From: Streptomyces sp. NBC_01460
GTDB taxonomy: Bacteria; Actinomycetota; Actinomycetes; Streptomycetales; Streptomycetaceae
Direction of reading: 5' to 3'
Length of the DNA stretch: 64,000 nt
Assembly: GCF_036227405.1 (NCBI RefSeq)
Contig: NZ_CP109473.1
Span: forward strand, 8,556,001 to 8,620,000
The notes beneath the pieces are model-generated. The model did no database searches and was not told where the DNA came from. It saw only the letters and a list, made by a program, of their open reading frames with translations. Position numbers and translations under genes: made by a program. How positions within the stretch are numbered: the stretch's first letter is position 1; every line of letters starts with the position of its first letter. This document shows positions 27,549 through 36,873 of this stretch, piece after piece.

Positions 27549-27836
27549 TCAGTATGCGGCCCTGAACAGAGCCGTGCAGATGATTCCGCTGTTGCCGCAG
27601 TGATTGCGCGTCAGGCTCAGAGGCAGCCCGGCATGGTTACCACCGCCCAGGCCGCTCCCGGCAACCGTGGCACCTTCGGCGCGCGCACCGCCCTGGTTCG
27701 CACACGTGTTGCCGAAGGCCGCGTTCCCGATCCCGACGACGTTCGCCTCAGCAGTCCCGGAGGGAAGCAGCGCCGCCCCGGCGACCGCCCCCAGCACCAC
27801 GGCCCGCACACCACTGCTCCGCGTTTCCCTGCTCAT
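27549..27836 (-). CDS. chaplin-like secreted protein
   Basis: Short protein of 95 residues with a signal peptide (VVLGAVAGAALLPSGTAEA) and one chaplin domain: ANVVGIGNAAFGNTCANQGG, then AGLPLSLTRNHCGNSG. Chaplins are amyloid-forming surface proteins that coat aerial hyphae and spores. CAGGAGT precedes the ATG. It differs from classical short chaplins: the usual hydrophobic end is replaced by IICTALFRAAY, adding a third cysteine, and the centre carries a His (GGGNHAGLP). It may be a specialised or drifting copy. Confidence 0.85.
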   Translation of the reverse strand: MSRETRSSGVRAVVLGAVAGAALLPSGTAEANVVGIGNAAFGNTCANQGGARAEGATVAGSGLGGGNHAGLPLSLTRNHCGNSGIICTALFRAAY

Positions 27837-28329
27837 CGTCAACTCCTGTATCCGGGGATGGAGCCTGCCCTGTCTGGCATTAGCACCCGTCTCTTGATCA
27901 ACGACCGGACCCGGCACCCGACACGACCCACGTCAACCACGCACACGGGCCCCGTCATCTGTCAGGAATCGGTCTGCTTACCCCCACCGCCTCAAGGCGC
28001 GATCTCCCTGCTCGCCCAGGTCGGTCAACGAGACGATGACGGGGAACTGTTCAGCCAGCTCGGGCCGACCGACTCCGGGTTCGTCCTGTGTAACCTGTGC
28101 CGGCAATCCTCGAAACTGTTCGACACTGTGCTGCCAAGGCCCGCCGCCGCATCGCCTCACCCCCGGCAGCTTCGGCGGCTTCGCGGGCGAACCACAGTTC
28201 GGCGAAGCCCCGTGAAGTCACAAGCTTGCGGACGTGGCTGTCACCGCCCCAGGCGGGCGACGTCTGCGGAGACACCGGGCCCGCCCGCACGCAGAGACAC
28301 TGATGGTTAGCCCCTGCGGGGCAAGGCGC
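27837..28329. other. region without an intact gene
   Basis: Two minus-strand coding-like snippets (SRGFAELWFAREAAEAAGGE near 28200 and VIVSLTDLGEQGDRALRRWG near 28000) lie in different frames and could be leftovers of one small helical, perhaps regulatory, protein. No family is recognised. The part next to the chaplin start should contain its promoter. Confidence 0.35.
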
Positions 28330-28827
28330 TCAGTCGTCGGCGATCTGGAGGGCCAGCGTGAAGTGCTCGCCATCCGTCCCTGCGAGCAGACTGTCGAACA
28401 GTGGGGTGAGTCCATTCACAGCGCCGCATTCGCTGTCGTGGTTGGTCCACCATGTGGCCGCTGGTCCGAGCAGGGAGACCACCCGGGCCGCCGTGCGCTC
28501 GGCGGTCTCGACAGGCAGGTGTCGGTGGCTCGGCCAGACCAGGTCGACGGTTGCGACCTGGGCCAGGAGCGAGGCAGCTGCGTGCGTCTCCACCGCTTCC
28601 AGAGCGGCGCAGACCTCCGGAACAGACGGTGGGGCGTACTTGGGCAGGAAGCGCCGCCAGGCCTCGTCCGCCGTGGCCGAGGCCAGAAGCATGCGGATTC
28701 GGGCTGCCAACTGCGGCAGGTCGGGTTCCGGCTCGGTGAACCGCCCCGCCGCTACGAAGACCCGCATCGGCGTGGACAGTTCTGCCATGCCGGCTTCCAG
28801 CTCGGCCAGGACCCCCACGGACGTCAT
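28330..28827 (-). CDS. hypothetical protein
   Basis: Unknown soluble protein of 165 residues, mostly helical (LPQLAARIRMLLASATADEA; CAALEAVETHAAASLLAQV), with good codon use. A pair of tryptophans in ATWWTNHDSECG is the most conspicuous motif. No clear ribosome site, no signal peptide, no recognised family. Neighbouring sequence on both sides is decayed. Confidence 0.65.
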   Translation of the reverse strand: MTSVGVLAELEAGMAELSTPMRVFVAAGRFTEPEPDLPQLAARIRMLLASATADEAWRRFLPKYAPPSVPEVCAALEAVETHAAASLLAQVATVDLVWPSHRHLPVETAERTAARVVSLLGPAATWWTNHDSECGAVNGLTPLFDSLLAGTDGEHFTLALQIADD

Positions 28828-28989
28828 AGCGTGATTCTGCCGTACGCCCCGCCCGTTCCTCGCTCGGGTTCATCCGAGGCGCCTGGTGCCGCGTGTGACT
28901 GAGCGCGACAGTTGCCCCAGTAGACAGATGCAATGCATAAGAAGGCGGACGGGTGCACGAGCGACTGGTCGAGGGATGCCGGTCGTCGT

Positions 28990-29815
28990 TCAGGGCAGTG
29001 GGGCCCAGGGGGCGTCACATGGTTCGGGCTCTTCCGAGTGGAGTATGCGGTGGACGCAGCGCAGGAGCCCTGGTTCGCCGCAGCCGGCGGCGGTCATCCA
29101 GGGCACCGTGTCCATGGCGCGAGCGCGCTCTTGGGTGCCCAGGGCGTCGACCGTGGTGTGCAGGGCGTCGGGGACGGGTTCGTTGGTGAGGCAGAGCCAG
29201 CCGATCGCAGCGGCAAGGCGACTCCGGGGGCCTGTGTCCGGTCCTGCCACAGCGCCCGGACCCATGCGGCGTCCGGCCTGTGCGGGTAGGCGCGGGTGCT
29301 CTCTGCGGTGGCGAGGACCAAGGCAGCCAGGGCCACGAGATCCTGTTCCTTGTCGAAGTCGAATCGGATGGCGAAGGCGCGTTCGACCGTGTGGTCGGGG
29401 TCGGCCGCGGTGGCGAGAGCGTAGGAGGCGGCCGCAGCACGGGCCGGCCCGGCGGAGGTCGCGGCCGCGAGGGCGGGCGCGGTCTGGCCGGCGGCCAGCA
29501 GCTGGCCGAGGGCGGCCCCCGGGCCGACGGCCCGTTCCTCGGCGTGCATCGCGCGGGCGAAGGTCAGGAGGACGTGAGGGAGTCCAGGGCGGCGAATCGC
29601 TCGCGGAAGCGGGAGACGCGCCTTTCGGCGCCGTGGACGCGGGCAGCGGCGAGGAGCTCGTCGACGGAACCGAAGTGGTAGAAGATCAGTGCCTGGTTGA
29701 CCCCGGCAGCGGTCGCGATCGAGCGGGCCGAGGTCGTGGCGATGCCCTGTTCGGCCAGGGTGCGCAGCGCCCCTTCGAGGAGTTCGAGACGAGTGGCCCC
29801 GCCGGACGCGCTCAC
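28990..29815 (-). pseudogene. TetR regulator fragment fused to a HEAT-like remnant
   Basis: The first frame is a TetR DNA-binding domain (ARSIATAAGVNQALIFYHFG) that stops after SLTSS. A one-base shift near 29580 continues into LTFARAMHAEERAVGPGAAL and QLLAAGQTAPALAAATSAG, which fits the TetR ligand domain. The next part (FDKEQDLVALAALVLATAES) looks like an unrelated HEAT-type helical protein. Another shift near 29230 continues as AAAIGWLCLTNEPVPDALHT to the stop. I read it as a deletion fusion of two genes plus frameshifts. Confidence 0.6.
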
Positions 29816-30477
29816 GCGCGGGCCTCCTCGCGGACGGGCCGCAGGCCGGAGCGGAGTCCGCTGCCGACTGCGTCGAGGTACCCGGCGGTGAAGGAGCCCG
29901 CGTAGCCGAAGAGGAAGCGGACATGCCGGTCGGTCACCCGCCTCCGGATCCGGAAGCGCCCGTGCTCTCGTCGAACGACTCGCGGACCTCGGCCGTCGAA
30001 CGGCTCGCGGACCTCGGCTTCGCCTCCGATCAGTGACGGAACGCGAACGTCGACTGCGACGTGCAGTTCAAGAGCCAGGCACGCTACGACGGCCGAGGCG
30101 CAGGCCCTCAAGACAGGGGCCGAGCGAGCGGAGGGCCAGGCCGGTGCATCCAGGGCTCCCGTGTCGGTGGCGCAACGCCGTTTCCGGTTCGCAGCGACGA
30201 CCGCACCACCTGGGAGTTCAGCGGAGAGATCCACTTCGGTGAGCGCGCGCACCCCGGCAGTCTCACCGCGGGCGACCCGAAGGTCGTGCGCAGTATCGCA
30301 ACCGGCGACCTCACCCCTCGGGAAGGCACGTACGGGGTCCACCAGGAGCTTCACGCACGTTGACCGGCGGCAGCGGCTGTGCCGCCCGCATGCCGCCGCC
30401 ACGGTGGGCCTGTCAGCAGGGAAGCACGACAGCGCCGGCCCCCGGAAGGCGGGAGCCGGCGCTGCCTCCGTCAGCGG
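29816..30477. other. decayed sequence upstream of the TetR remnant
   Basis: A minus-strand frame ends at 29812, overlapping the TetR start by ATGA, with FLFGYAGSFTAGYLDAVGSG, probably the tail of an enzyme gene once in operon with the regulator; its upstream part is lost. On the plus strand, 30200-30363 reads TTWEFSGEIHFGERAHPGSL and similar coding-like sequence without a start. Both are fragments. Confidence 0.4.
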
Positions 30478-31572
30478 CTACGGGTTGACGCAGCCGATCG
30501 AGCCGACCGGGAGGTTGTTGCCGGTCGATGTCGCTGTGAATCCGAAGGTGACGCTTCCGTCCGGTGGGATGGACCGGTTGTAGTCGAGACTCCTGACCGT
30601 GACCGTGCCGTCGGACCCGGAGGTCAGCGCGCCGTTCCACACACTGCTGACCTTGGCTCCGGCGCCGGGCGTCCACTTCACCGCCCAGCCGTCACGCGCC
30701 GTCGTGCCGTGGTTCATGACCTCGACGGACCCCTGGAATCCACCGCTCCAGTAGTTGGTCACCTGGTAGACGGCCATGCACCCGCTGTGCGGGTCGGTCG
30801 GCGTGGGGGTCGGGTCCGGGGTCGGCGTGGGCGTCGGGTTCGGGGTGCTGCCCGAGCCCCGGATGCCGGTGACCTCGCCGTTGCCGCCGTCGAAGACGAC
30901 GTCGGAGCAGGAGAAGAAGTTCTCCTGGCTGTCCGAGCGCACCCACTGGATGAACATCACCGCGTCACCCGAGCGGCCCGAGGGCAGGGCCAGATCCCAG
31001 TAGTAGTGGCCGCCGTCCGTGCCCGGGGAGCCCGTCTGGGGCGGGTTGGTGACGGTCTCGATCAGGTCCAGGTCGTCCCAGCCCAGCTCGGTGCTGGGCG
31101 AGTAGCCGGGCTTGGACAGGTACACCCGGAAGGAGCCCGGGTGCGCGGCCCAGTTGCTGTGCTTGACCTGGATCGTCCGGCCGGCCGTCAGGTGAGTCCG
31201 GGGCCAGTCGGAGCGGGCGGCGTTGTATCCGGTGAAATTGTACGGCGACCGGTCGCCGGCGCTGCACAGCTTTCCGTCCGGGACGTAACCGGCCCCTCGT
31301 CCGCCCGCGTTGGAGTCGAGCACGGCGAACCAGTTGTACAGCGCCGTCGAGCCGCTCTCGCTGAGCGCGGCCTTGCACGCCGGGTTGGTCGGGTCCAGGG
31401 AACCGGTGCTGGTCCTGGCGTCCAGCCAGCAGAGGTAGGTACGCGAGCCCGGAGTCATCGTCACGCCGTGAGCCTGGGCGTTGCCCTGGCCCAGCAGGGT
31501 CAGGGCGATTCCGCCGAGCAGGGTGGCGAACACCGCCGCCAGGGAAACAAGTTGTCTCTTGCGTCGAGCCAT
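30478..31572 (-). CDS. AA10 lytic polysaccharide monooxygenase with CBM2
   Basis: Secreted copper oxygenase of 364 residues acting on crystalline cellulose. The signal peptide ends at GQGNAQA, exposing the N-terminal histidine (HGVTMTPGS) that forms half of the copper brace; the second His is in HSNWAAHPGSFRV, and an axial Phe in ENFFSCSDVVF. A Pro/Thr/Asp-rich linker (about 245-265) leads to a family 2 cellulose-binding module with CMAVYQVTNYWSGGFQGSVE and the terminal disulfide cysteine. This matches the C1-oxidising cellulose LPMOs of Streptomyces. It is followed upstream by a GH12 cellulase on the same strand, its natural partner. Confidence 0.95.
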   Translation of the reverse strand: MARRKRQLVSLAAVFATLLGGIALTLLGQGNAQAHGVTMTPGSRTYLCWLDARTSTGSLDPTNPACKAALSESGSTALYNWFAVLDSNAGGRGAGYVPDGKLCSAGDRSPYNFTGYNAARSDWPRTHLTAGRTIQVKHSNWAAHPGSFRVYLSKPGYSPSTELGWDDLDLIETVTNPPQTGSPGTDGGHYYWDLALPSGRSGDAVMFIQWVRSDSQENFFSCSDVVFDGGNGEVTGIRGSGSTPNPTPTPTPDPTPTPTDPHSGCMAVYQVTNYWSGGFQGSVEVMNHGTTARDGWAVKWTPGAGAKVSSVWNGALTSGSDGTVTVRSLDYNRSIPPDGSVTFGFTATSTGNNLPVGSIGCVNP

Positions 31573-31819
31573 GGTGTCTCCTGTGCCTGTGTGGGGACTT
31601 CTTCCGATTGCGCCTGTCTCCTTCTGTCACCGTCCGGTGAGGGAACTCTCGCCCTGTGGGGAAGGCGTCGCCTTGACGGGCGAGGGATCTGGGGATGCCG
31701 TGCACGGACCGGGGAGGCGGTGGGCCCGGGGCGGCTCGGCGGCGAGGCGAGCGGGGAGCGCGGGGCCCGCCCTGTACGTGCGGGACGGTGAGAGGGCGGG
31801 CCGTGGTCGTGCGCCGGAC

Positions 31820-32953
31820 TCAGGCGCAGCGGGCGCCGTTGAGGCTGAATCCGGACGGCTGCGAGAACGTGCCGCTGTAGGTTCCCTGGAAACCGAACGT
31901 CTGGCTGGCTCCGGCCGCTATCCGGGCGCTGTGCGCGAGGCCGGTCGCCGTCACCGCTCCGGACGCTCCGCTGACGGTGGCGTTCCACGCGTTGGTGACG
32001 CGTTGCCCGGAGGGCAGGGTGAAGGACAGCTTCCAGGAGTCGACGGGCATCGAACCGGTGTTGGCGACCGTGACGTCGGCGGTGAAGCCGCCGGTCCAGA
32101 CGTTCGTCGCGTAGGTGACCTTGCAGGCCGTCACCGGGTCCCCGGGCCCACCCGGATCGCCGGTGCCCGGAGTCCCGAGGTTCACGGCCGAGGAGAAGGA
32201 GTTCACCGCGAGCCCGGCACCGTTCTGCCATGGCTCGAAGCCGGCCTGGACGCTGGTGAGATACCAGTTGTTCTGGGCCATGCCGCGGGAGACGGTGTTC
32301 CGGACGAAGTCCATGACGTCGAAGCTCCACCCGGCGACGGCCGACGGGGCGACGAAGGAGATGACGTCGTTGGAGCCGTTGCTGCCCGTCCACACCTGCC
32401 AGGTGCGCCCACCCACGGAGGCGGTGCCGACCTGCGAGCCGATCGGCTGGATCGGGCCGACCTTGTTGAACCAGATCATGATCTCGGTGCGGCTCACCCC
32501 GTCCTTCTTGGGCGTGGGGTCCAGCCAGATGTCGTACGACGCGTTGTACACGGCGTCGCCGACATAGCCGTAGGAGATGCTGCTGGGGGCGCTGGCGATA
32601 CCGCTGACCTGCGCCGGGAGGTTCGTCCCGGGCGAACAGTTGGTGTAGTGACAGCCGTTGAAGACCGAGGGATAGGACTTCGGGGCGCCGTTCGTGGGGA
32701 CGGAGCCGTCGGCCTGGGTCACCCTGAAGCCGCTGTCGGTAGCGGTGACGCACTGGGGGGCGCTGGTGCCCCAGCGGTTGTTCTGGACCACGTAGCGGCC
32801 CTGGATCGTCGTCGAGCCGTACTGTTCGCAGATCAGGGTGTCCGCGTGGGCCGCCGGAGCAGCGGCCAGGAAGGCCGCCACGGTGGCGAGAGCGAGGAGC
32901 AGCGCGCCGAGCAGGCTGCGCGAGGTTCTGGGGCCGTGCGGTGACGCTCGCAT
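31820..32953 (-). CDS. celB: GH12 endoglucanase with CBM2
   Basis: Secreted endo-1,4-beta-glucanase of 377 residues, closely resembling CelB of Streptomyces lividans in every motif I can recall (TIQGRYVVQNNRWG, PSVFNGCHYTNCSPGT, NASYDIWLDPT). Signal peptide to about residue 37 (PAAHA). The nucleophile is in TEIMIWFN and the acid/base in VQAGFEPWQNGAG. A short Gly/Pro linker leads to a family 2 cellulose-binding module (ACKVTYATNVWTGGFTADVT). Two CebR-type boxes lie upstream, so it should be induced by cello-oligosaccharides. Confidence 0.96.
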   Translation of the reverse strand: MRASPHGPRTSRSLLGALLLALATVAAFLAAAPAAHADTLICEQYGSTTIQGRYVVQNNRWGTSAPQCVTATDSGFRVTQADGSVPTNGAPKSYPSVFNGCHYTNCSPGTNLPAQVSGIASAPSSISYGYVGDAVYNASYDIWLDPTPKKDGVSRTEIMIWFNKVGPIQPIGSQVGTASVGGRTWQVWTGSNGSNDVISFVAPSAVAGWSFDVMDFVRNTVSRGMAQNNWYLTSVQAGFEPWQNGAGLAVNSFSSAVNLGTPGTGDPGGPGDPVTACKVTYATNVWTGGFTADVTVANTGSMPVDSWKLSFTLPSGQRVTNAWNATVSGASGAVTATGLAHSARIAAGASQTFGFQGTYSGTFSQPSGFSLNGARCA

Positions 32954-33023
32954 GCGGGGCCTCTCCAGGAGGGATGACCGGGTGGGGCGATCAGGGAATC
33001 GGGAGCGCCCAGCCGTCGTGAAC

Positions 33024-33037
33024 TGGGAGCGCTCCCA
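33024..33037. promoter_or_regulatory. CebR-type operator 1 upstream of celB
   Basis: Exact 14-base palindrome TGGGAGCGCTCCCA, identical to the box bound by the cello-oligosaccharide repressor CebR in Streptomyces, 71 bases upstream of the cellulase start. A half site (TCGGGAGCGCCC) begins near 32999. Confidence 0.88.
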
Positions 33038-33156
33038 CCCGAGGTTCGTAGGGGACTGTAGGAGCGTCGATGTGTCCCTGACAACCTATCGGGACGGAAT
33101 GCGGCAAACGGATTCCGAAGGGGCAGGTCAGGGGCAGTGGTTGAGCCGCGCGACTT

Positions 33157-33170
33157 TGGGAGCGCTCCCC
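33157..33170. promoter_or_regulatory. CebR-type operator 2
   Basis: TGGGAGCGCTCCCC, one mismatch from the CebR palindrome, 120 bases beyond operator 1 and close to the remnant of a divergently placed LacI-type gene. It may originally have controlled that gene or another lost unit. Confidence 0.72.
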
Positions 33171-33248
33171 ATGCGTGCCGCCCTGGGAGCTGCGGCGCCT
33201 CCACACCGAGCCGGTCCGCCGGCCACCGGCCGGGTGCGCGAGGGCGGT

Positions 33249-33335
33249 TCAGGCCGACTCGCGCACCACCGGCCGGGTCCGCAGGATCACATGGCGCCAG
33301 GCGCCCTCCGGCTGGCCCATCGCCTCCGGCAGCAG
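33249..33335 (-). pseudogene. LacI-family regulator, last ~28 codons
   Basis: The minus-strand frame ends QPEGAWRHVILRTRPVVRES plus Ala and stop, the characteristic tail of LacI-family regulators. Upstream of about 33335 the frame no longer resembles the family, and the plus-strand remnant begins there, so a deletion removed the rest. It ends next to operator 2 upstream of celB. Confidence 0.6.
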
Positions 33336-33339
33336 CCTC

Positions 33340-33629
33340 CCGGCCGCCCCCTGATCACCGACCTGACCATCAAAGAGGCAGCCGCCGAGGCCGCAGCGCA
33401 CCACGCGGCACTCGCAGCCGAAGCCCGGATGCGCCCTCCCCTGACCGGAATCTGGCCCCGAACACTGACTGACGCCTATCAGAGCCTGATGGACCGCACC
33501 TACGCGGCCATGCCCGAGGGATACGTCCCTCCGCCGGACTTCTCCCCTCTGGCCTACGAAGGCAGCGGTCCCGCCCTCGCGGAACTGGCCGCCGCCTACC
33601 TCAACCGCTGCGACGCCCACATCGGGTGA
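33340..33629 (+). pseudogene. 3' part of an unknown gene
   Basis: Coding-like frame reading DLTIKEAAAEAAAHHAALAA, PPLTGIWPRTLTDAYQSLMD and GPALAELAAAYLNRCDAHIG to a stop at 33629. No natural start; the only in-frame ATG (33290) lies in the LacI remnant. Family unknown. The bases from here to the esterase start show nothing else. Confidence 0.5.
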
Positions 33630-33834
33630 AGTGACTGCGTCCGCGATGCGGTGTGCGGCCCGAAGGCATCAGCCTCCTGCTGCGTCCGAAGACTGTGGAG
33701 GCCGGCGCCACTACCGGCGACACGCCATCCCCGGGGCTTCCCGGGGCCGTCTGCCGCGAGGGATCTATGCGTACTCCGCGTACGGCGTGAGCTGTGGGTT
33801 AAAGGTCGGCGAGACTCTGGCCGATTACTCGGTC

Positions 33835-34833
33835 ATGTCGCGCACACGCCGTACCGTTCTCACGGCTGGGGCCCTTCTGGGTGCCGGGGCCCTGCTGGGC
33901 GCCGCCGCTCCGACCGGCGATACCGGCAGAGTTCTCGCGGAACGCCGCCTGAACGACCGGTTGGTCGAACTGACCATGGACTCCCCGGCCCTCGGCGGCC
34001 GGAGCACGGTGGCGCTGCTGACGCCACGCGGCTGGGATCGGCGCCGCCCCGGCGACCGCTGGCCCACGCTCTATCTGTTCGCGGGCGGAGACGGCGACCA
34101 TACGACCTGGACAAGCCTGTTCAAAGTGCAGGACCTGGCGGAACTGCGTGATGTCCTGGTGGTGATGCCGGCCATGCCACTCTTCGGCTTCTGGACCGAC
34201 TGGTGGAACCACGGCAAGGGCGGCGCGCCCCAGGTGCGTACCTATTTCCTCCGAGAGGTCCTGCCCCTGGTGGAAAAGGCTTACGGCGCCGGGCCCGAAA
34301 GAGCGGCGGCCGGCGAGTCCCAGGGCGGATTCGGCGCCCTGGGACTCGCCGCCCGTGTCTCGGGACTGTTCAGCGCCGTCGCCGCTTTCGGGGCACCCGT
34401 ACACCCGGTCCGGCACTCGGAGATGTGGCTTTCAGGTGCCAGGTTCGTCGGAGTGGACAGCTACGCGATCTTCGGCGATCCGTGGAAGCAGTGGAAGACG
34501 TGGCTCGACTGGGATCCGTACCATCACGCCCAGGGCCTACGCCACACGCCCGTCTACCTCGCCTCCGGTGACGGAACGCCCGGTCCCCTCGACGGCGACG
34601 AGCCCGACCCCCACATCCCGGGCACCGAGAAATGGGTCGCGCTCGCCGACAAGGGCGTCGTATCCGTCACCGAGGCCGTATGTGGCGAGGAGACACGGAT
34701 GCTCAGCGACCGTCTCACAGCTCTGGGTGCACCCGTGACCACCCACATCTATCCAGGCGGGCACACCGGCACCTACGGCTACAGAGAACTGCGCCACGCA
34801 CTGCCGATGCTCACCGCGGCGCTACACCGGTGA
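33835..34833 (+). CDS. secreted esterase, alpha/beta hydrolase (esterase D/antigen 85-like)
   Basis: Exported hydrolase of 332 residues. The N-terminus SRTRRTVLTAGALLGAGALL looks like a Tat signal. The nucleophile elbow is GESQGG (about residue 163), in the context seen in putative esterases of the FrmB/antigen-85 fold, and the terminal His is in YPGGHTGTYGY. Substrate unknown; acetylated polysaccharides would fit the neighbouring cellulolytic genes. The start is the ATG giving the signal peptide; upstream codons in frame lack coding character. Confidence 0.85.
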   Translation: MSRTRRTVLTAGALLGAGALLGAAAPTGDTGRVLAERRLNDRLVELTMDSPALGGRSTVALLTPRGWDRRRPGDRWPTLYLFAGGDGDHTTWTSLFKVQDLAELRDVLVVMPAMPLFGFWTDWWNHGKGGAPQVRTYFLREVLPLVEKAYGAGPERAAAGESQGGFGALGLAARVSGLFSAVAAFGAPVHPVRHSEMWLSGARFVGVDSYAIFGDPWKQWKTWLDWDPYHHAQGLRHTPVYLASGDGTPGPLDGDEPDPHIPGTEKWVALADKGVVSVTEAVCGEETRMLSDRLTALGAPVTTHIYPGGHTGTYGYRELRHALPMLTAALHR

Positions 34834-34908
34834 CGGGAGAGCTGGAGAAGAGGCCGCTACCGCACACAAGGGAAGGATCCGCGGGGCCGGCGCCCCGCGC
34901 CTCGGCAA

Positions 34909-35138
34909 GTGGATCCGGAATCTCACGTGTGTGAGGCGGTGGGCATCGGCGGCTGCTCCGGAGGGGTGACGGCGGACAGCGCGGTACCGCGGTGGAAGTC
35001 GACCGAGCGCACCGTCGACGTCGCGGTGTTCTTCGGTGGCCTGGGCGCGCCGGGGGAGGACGGGGCGTGGGCCGACGGGGTGGCCGAGGCGGTCTCGTTC
35101 GTCGACGCGATGCGGGACGAGGGTGTGGGTGCCCCCAG
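34909..35138 (+). pseudogene. 5' part of an unknown gene cut by a ligase fragment
   Basis: Coding-like frame containing TVDVAVFFGGLGAPGEDGAW and GVAEAVSFVDAMRDEGVGAP, which then abruptly becomes DNA ligase sequence. Family unknown. The bases between the esterase stop and here show nothing else. Confidence 0.4.
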
Positions 35139-35417
35139 GTTCTGCTCCTGGGCCGCTACGACACCACCGGCCGCCTAACCATGGTGGGCAAGACCACCCT
35201 GCTGAGACCCGGCACGGCCCGCGAGCTCGCCGACCACCTCACCGCAGCCGGCCCCGACCACCCATGGCCGGCATCCGCTTCACCGCATCCTCGTCGCGGA
35301 GATCGGCGCCGACGTGTTACAGGAGACCGCGGCGTGTGGCGCCACCCGCTGCGCTACGAACGGCTCCGCCTGGACGTGGCCGAAGCCGATGTTCTGCTGC
35401 TCGGTGAGAGGCGGTAA
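35139..35417 (+). pseudogene. ATP-dependent DNA ligase C-terminal fragment (copy 2)
   Basis: Reads VLLLGRYDTTGRLTMVGKTT and ELADHLTAAGPDHPW, then an internal deletion, then VWRHPLRYERLRLDVAEADV and a stop. This is the OB-fold domain of actinobacterial ATP-dependent ligases. The sequence from here to 35750 has no other recognisable content. Confidence 0.75.
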
Positions 35418-35758
35418 CTGCACAGTGCCGAGCGCGCCCGCCCCGATGTCCTCGGCCACAGCTCGCGTGAGGGAGGCGGCGTACCGGGACGGCTCAGTCC
35501 TCGCGTCCAGAGTGCCGTCGAGCGGAGGTGTTCAGGGATCCCGGAAAGTTCCCTTCGCCGTAGACACCGGCGTTCCGGGCCTGACCTGCGTTTCTGCGCC
35601 AGGGCGCAAAGGCCTCGCTGGTCGTGCTCGCGTCAGCGATGCTCGTTCTCAAGCGGCGCACGCGGTGCGCTACGGGGCCGAGTACGACGGCGACGTAGGG
35701 CACCCATGCTGGCGGCACGCCAGGTGCGTTCGATCCTGAGACCTTCTAGGGGGATGCG

Positions 35759-36133
35759 TTGCGAAAGCGTTCAATTGCCGCCATCGGGCTTGCTGCAGTT
35801 GCCTTTACCTTGGGGGGCGGGACTGCGGCTCAGGCTCATGACACCAAATTCCAATGGTATGCCTGCGGCGCTGTTGCGCAGAACTGTGGGACCGCCTACA
35901 TAAGTAACAGCCACCGAACTCTGAAGGTGTGCGACGAAGAGGCGGACGGGCTGGGGTTCCGGACGGCGTACCAGCGGTCCGACGGTAAGAGCGGGATTAT
36001 CAGCGACGGTAACGGAGCTTCGGCCGGATGCGGCTCGGGTACTGCTCCGACTGGTGTGGTCATCACCAAAGTGCGCCTCATCCAGCAGAATGGAGACCTG
36101 ACCATCTATCTCGGTAGCTGGCACACCGTCTGA
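35759..36133 (+). CDS. small secreted protein of unknown function
   Basis: Exported protein of 124 residues with a TTG start behind AGGGGG. Signal peptide MRKRSIAAIGLAAVAFTLGG ends at AQA. The mature part (HDTKFQWYACGAVAQNC, DGKSGIISDGNGASAGCGSG) has four cysteines and is Gly/Ser-rich, suggesting a small disulfide-stabilised beta protein. The gene is visibly less GC-rich than its neighbours, a hint of transfer. Family not recognised. Confidence 0.75.
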   Translation: MRKRSIAAIGLAAVAFTLGGGTAAQAHDTKFQWYACGAVAQNCGTAYISNSHRTLKVCDEEADGLGFRTAYQRSDGKSGIISDGNGASAGCGSGTAPTGVVITKVRLIQQNGDLTIYLGSWHTV

Positions 36134-36873
36134 GCCTGGGCCGGGCGCGAGGGTTCTGTGAAGGAGCGGCCAGAGGGGCTCTTACCGAACAGGTGGTGCC
36201 GGACGGCGCCAGGGCGACCAGGAGGCGTTGGCGGCCTCAGGTAGCTCTCTGCCAGACCGTTATTCCGGGCGCCGGGCGCCGGGCGCCGGGCGGGCAATCG
36301 GGCCGCACTCGGCGCAATCAATCAGGTGGAAGCCGGGCTCCGGCGTCAGCCTCGATGGAGAACGGCTCGAACTCGGGATCCGTCGGACTGCGGTAGTCGA
36401 ACTTGCCGGTGCCTGAGCGCGCCCAAGGCCCGCACCAACCATGGTGCGGGCCTTGGGCGTACTCGTACGGGTTGGGCAGCGCCTGAGCCGCATGCACTGG
36501 CCTCAGCACGCTGTGGTCCTCACCGGACGGTCCCGGCCTCCTGACCCGCCACACGTGCATGTGGGAGACCCGCCGCGCAGGACAGTAACCGTGGCGTCAT
36601 CACCCCACCGACCGCAGCCCGCTCGCGGCGGCGGGTGGCCGATGTCATCGGCGCCCACGACGTGATCGTCCTTCCTCGAGGTACGCGTCCTGCCCCGACC
36701 GTGAGATCGCGACGGTGCACGTCGCTCTCGGTGAGATCGACATCTTCCCGGACACCGACTGCAGGATCGTGCTCCCCGGGCCCCGGAGGCGAAGAGAAGG
36801 GTGTTGCGGTGAGCCCCGAGCAGAGCGAGGCGGTTCGGCGCGAGTGCTGTCTGGGGTTCCTCTTCGGTTTCCC
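36134..36873. other. gene-free region
   Basis: Contains a strong hairpin (listed separately), a threefold GGGCGCC repeat near 36266-36290, and a minus-strand coding-like tail between 36410 and 36318 (GKFDYRSPTDPEFEPFSIEA) that may be the end of a lost gene. No intact gene found. Confidence 0.45.
36421..36458. terminator. long perfect hairpin
   Basis: Perfect 17-bp inverted repeat (left arm GCCCAAGGCCCGCACCA) with an ACCA loop. It looks like an intrinsic terminator of a gene no longer present, or for the small secreted protein gene some 290 bases upstream. Confidence 0.75.
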
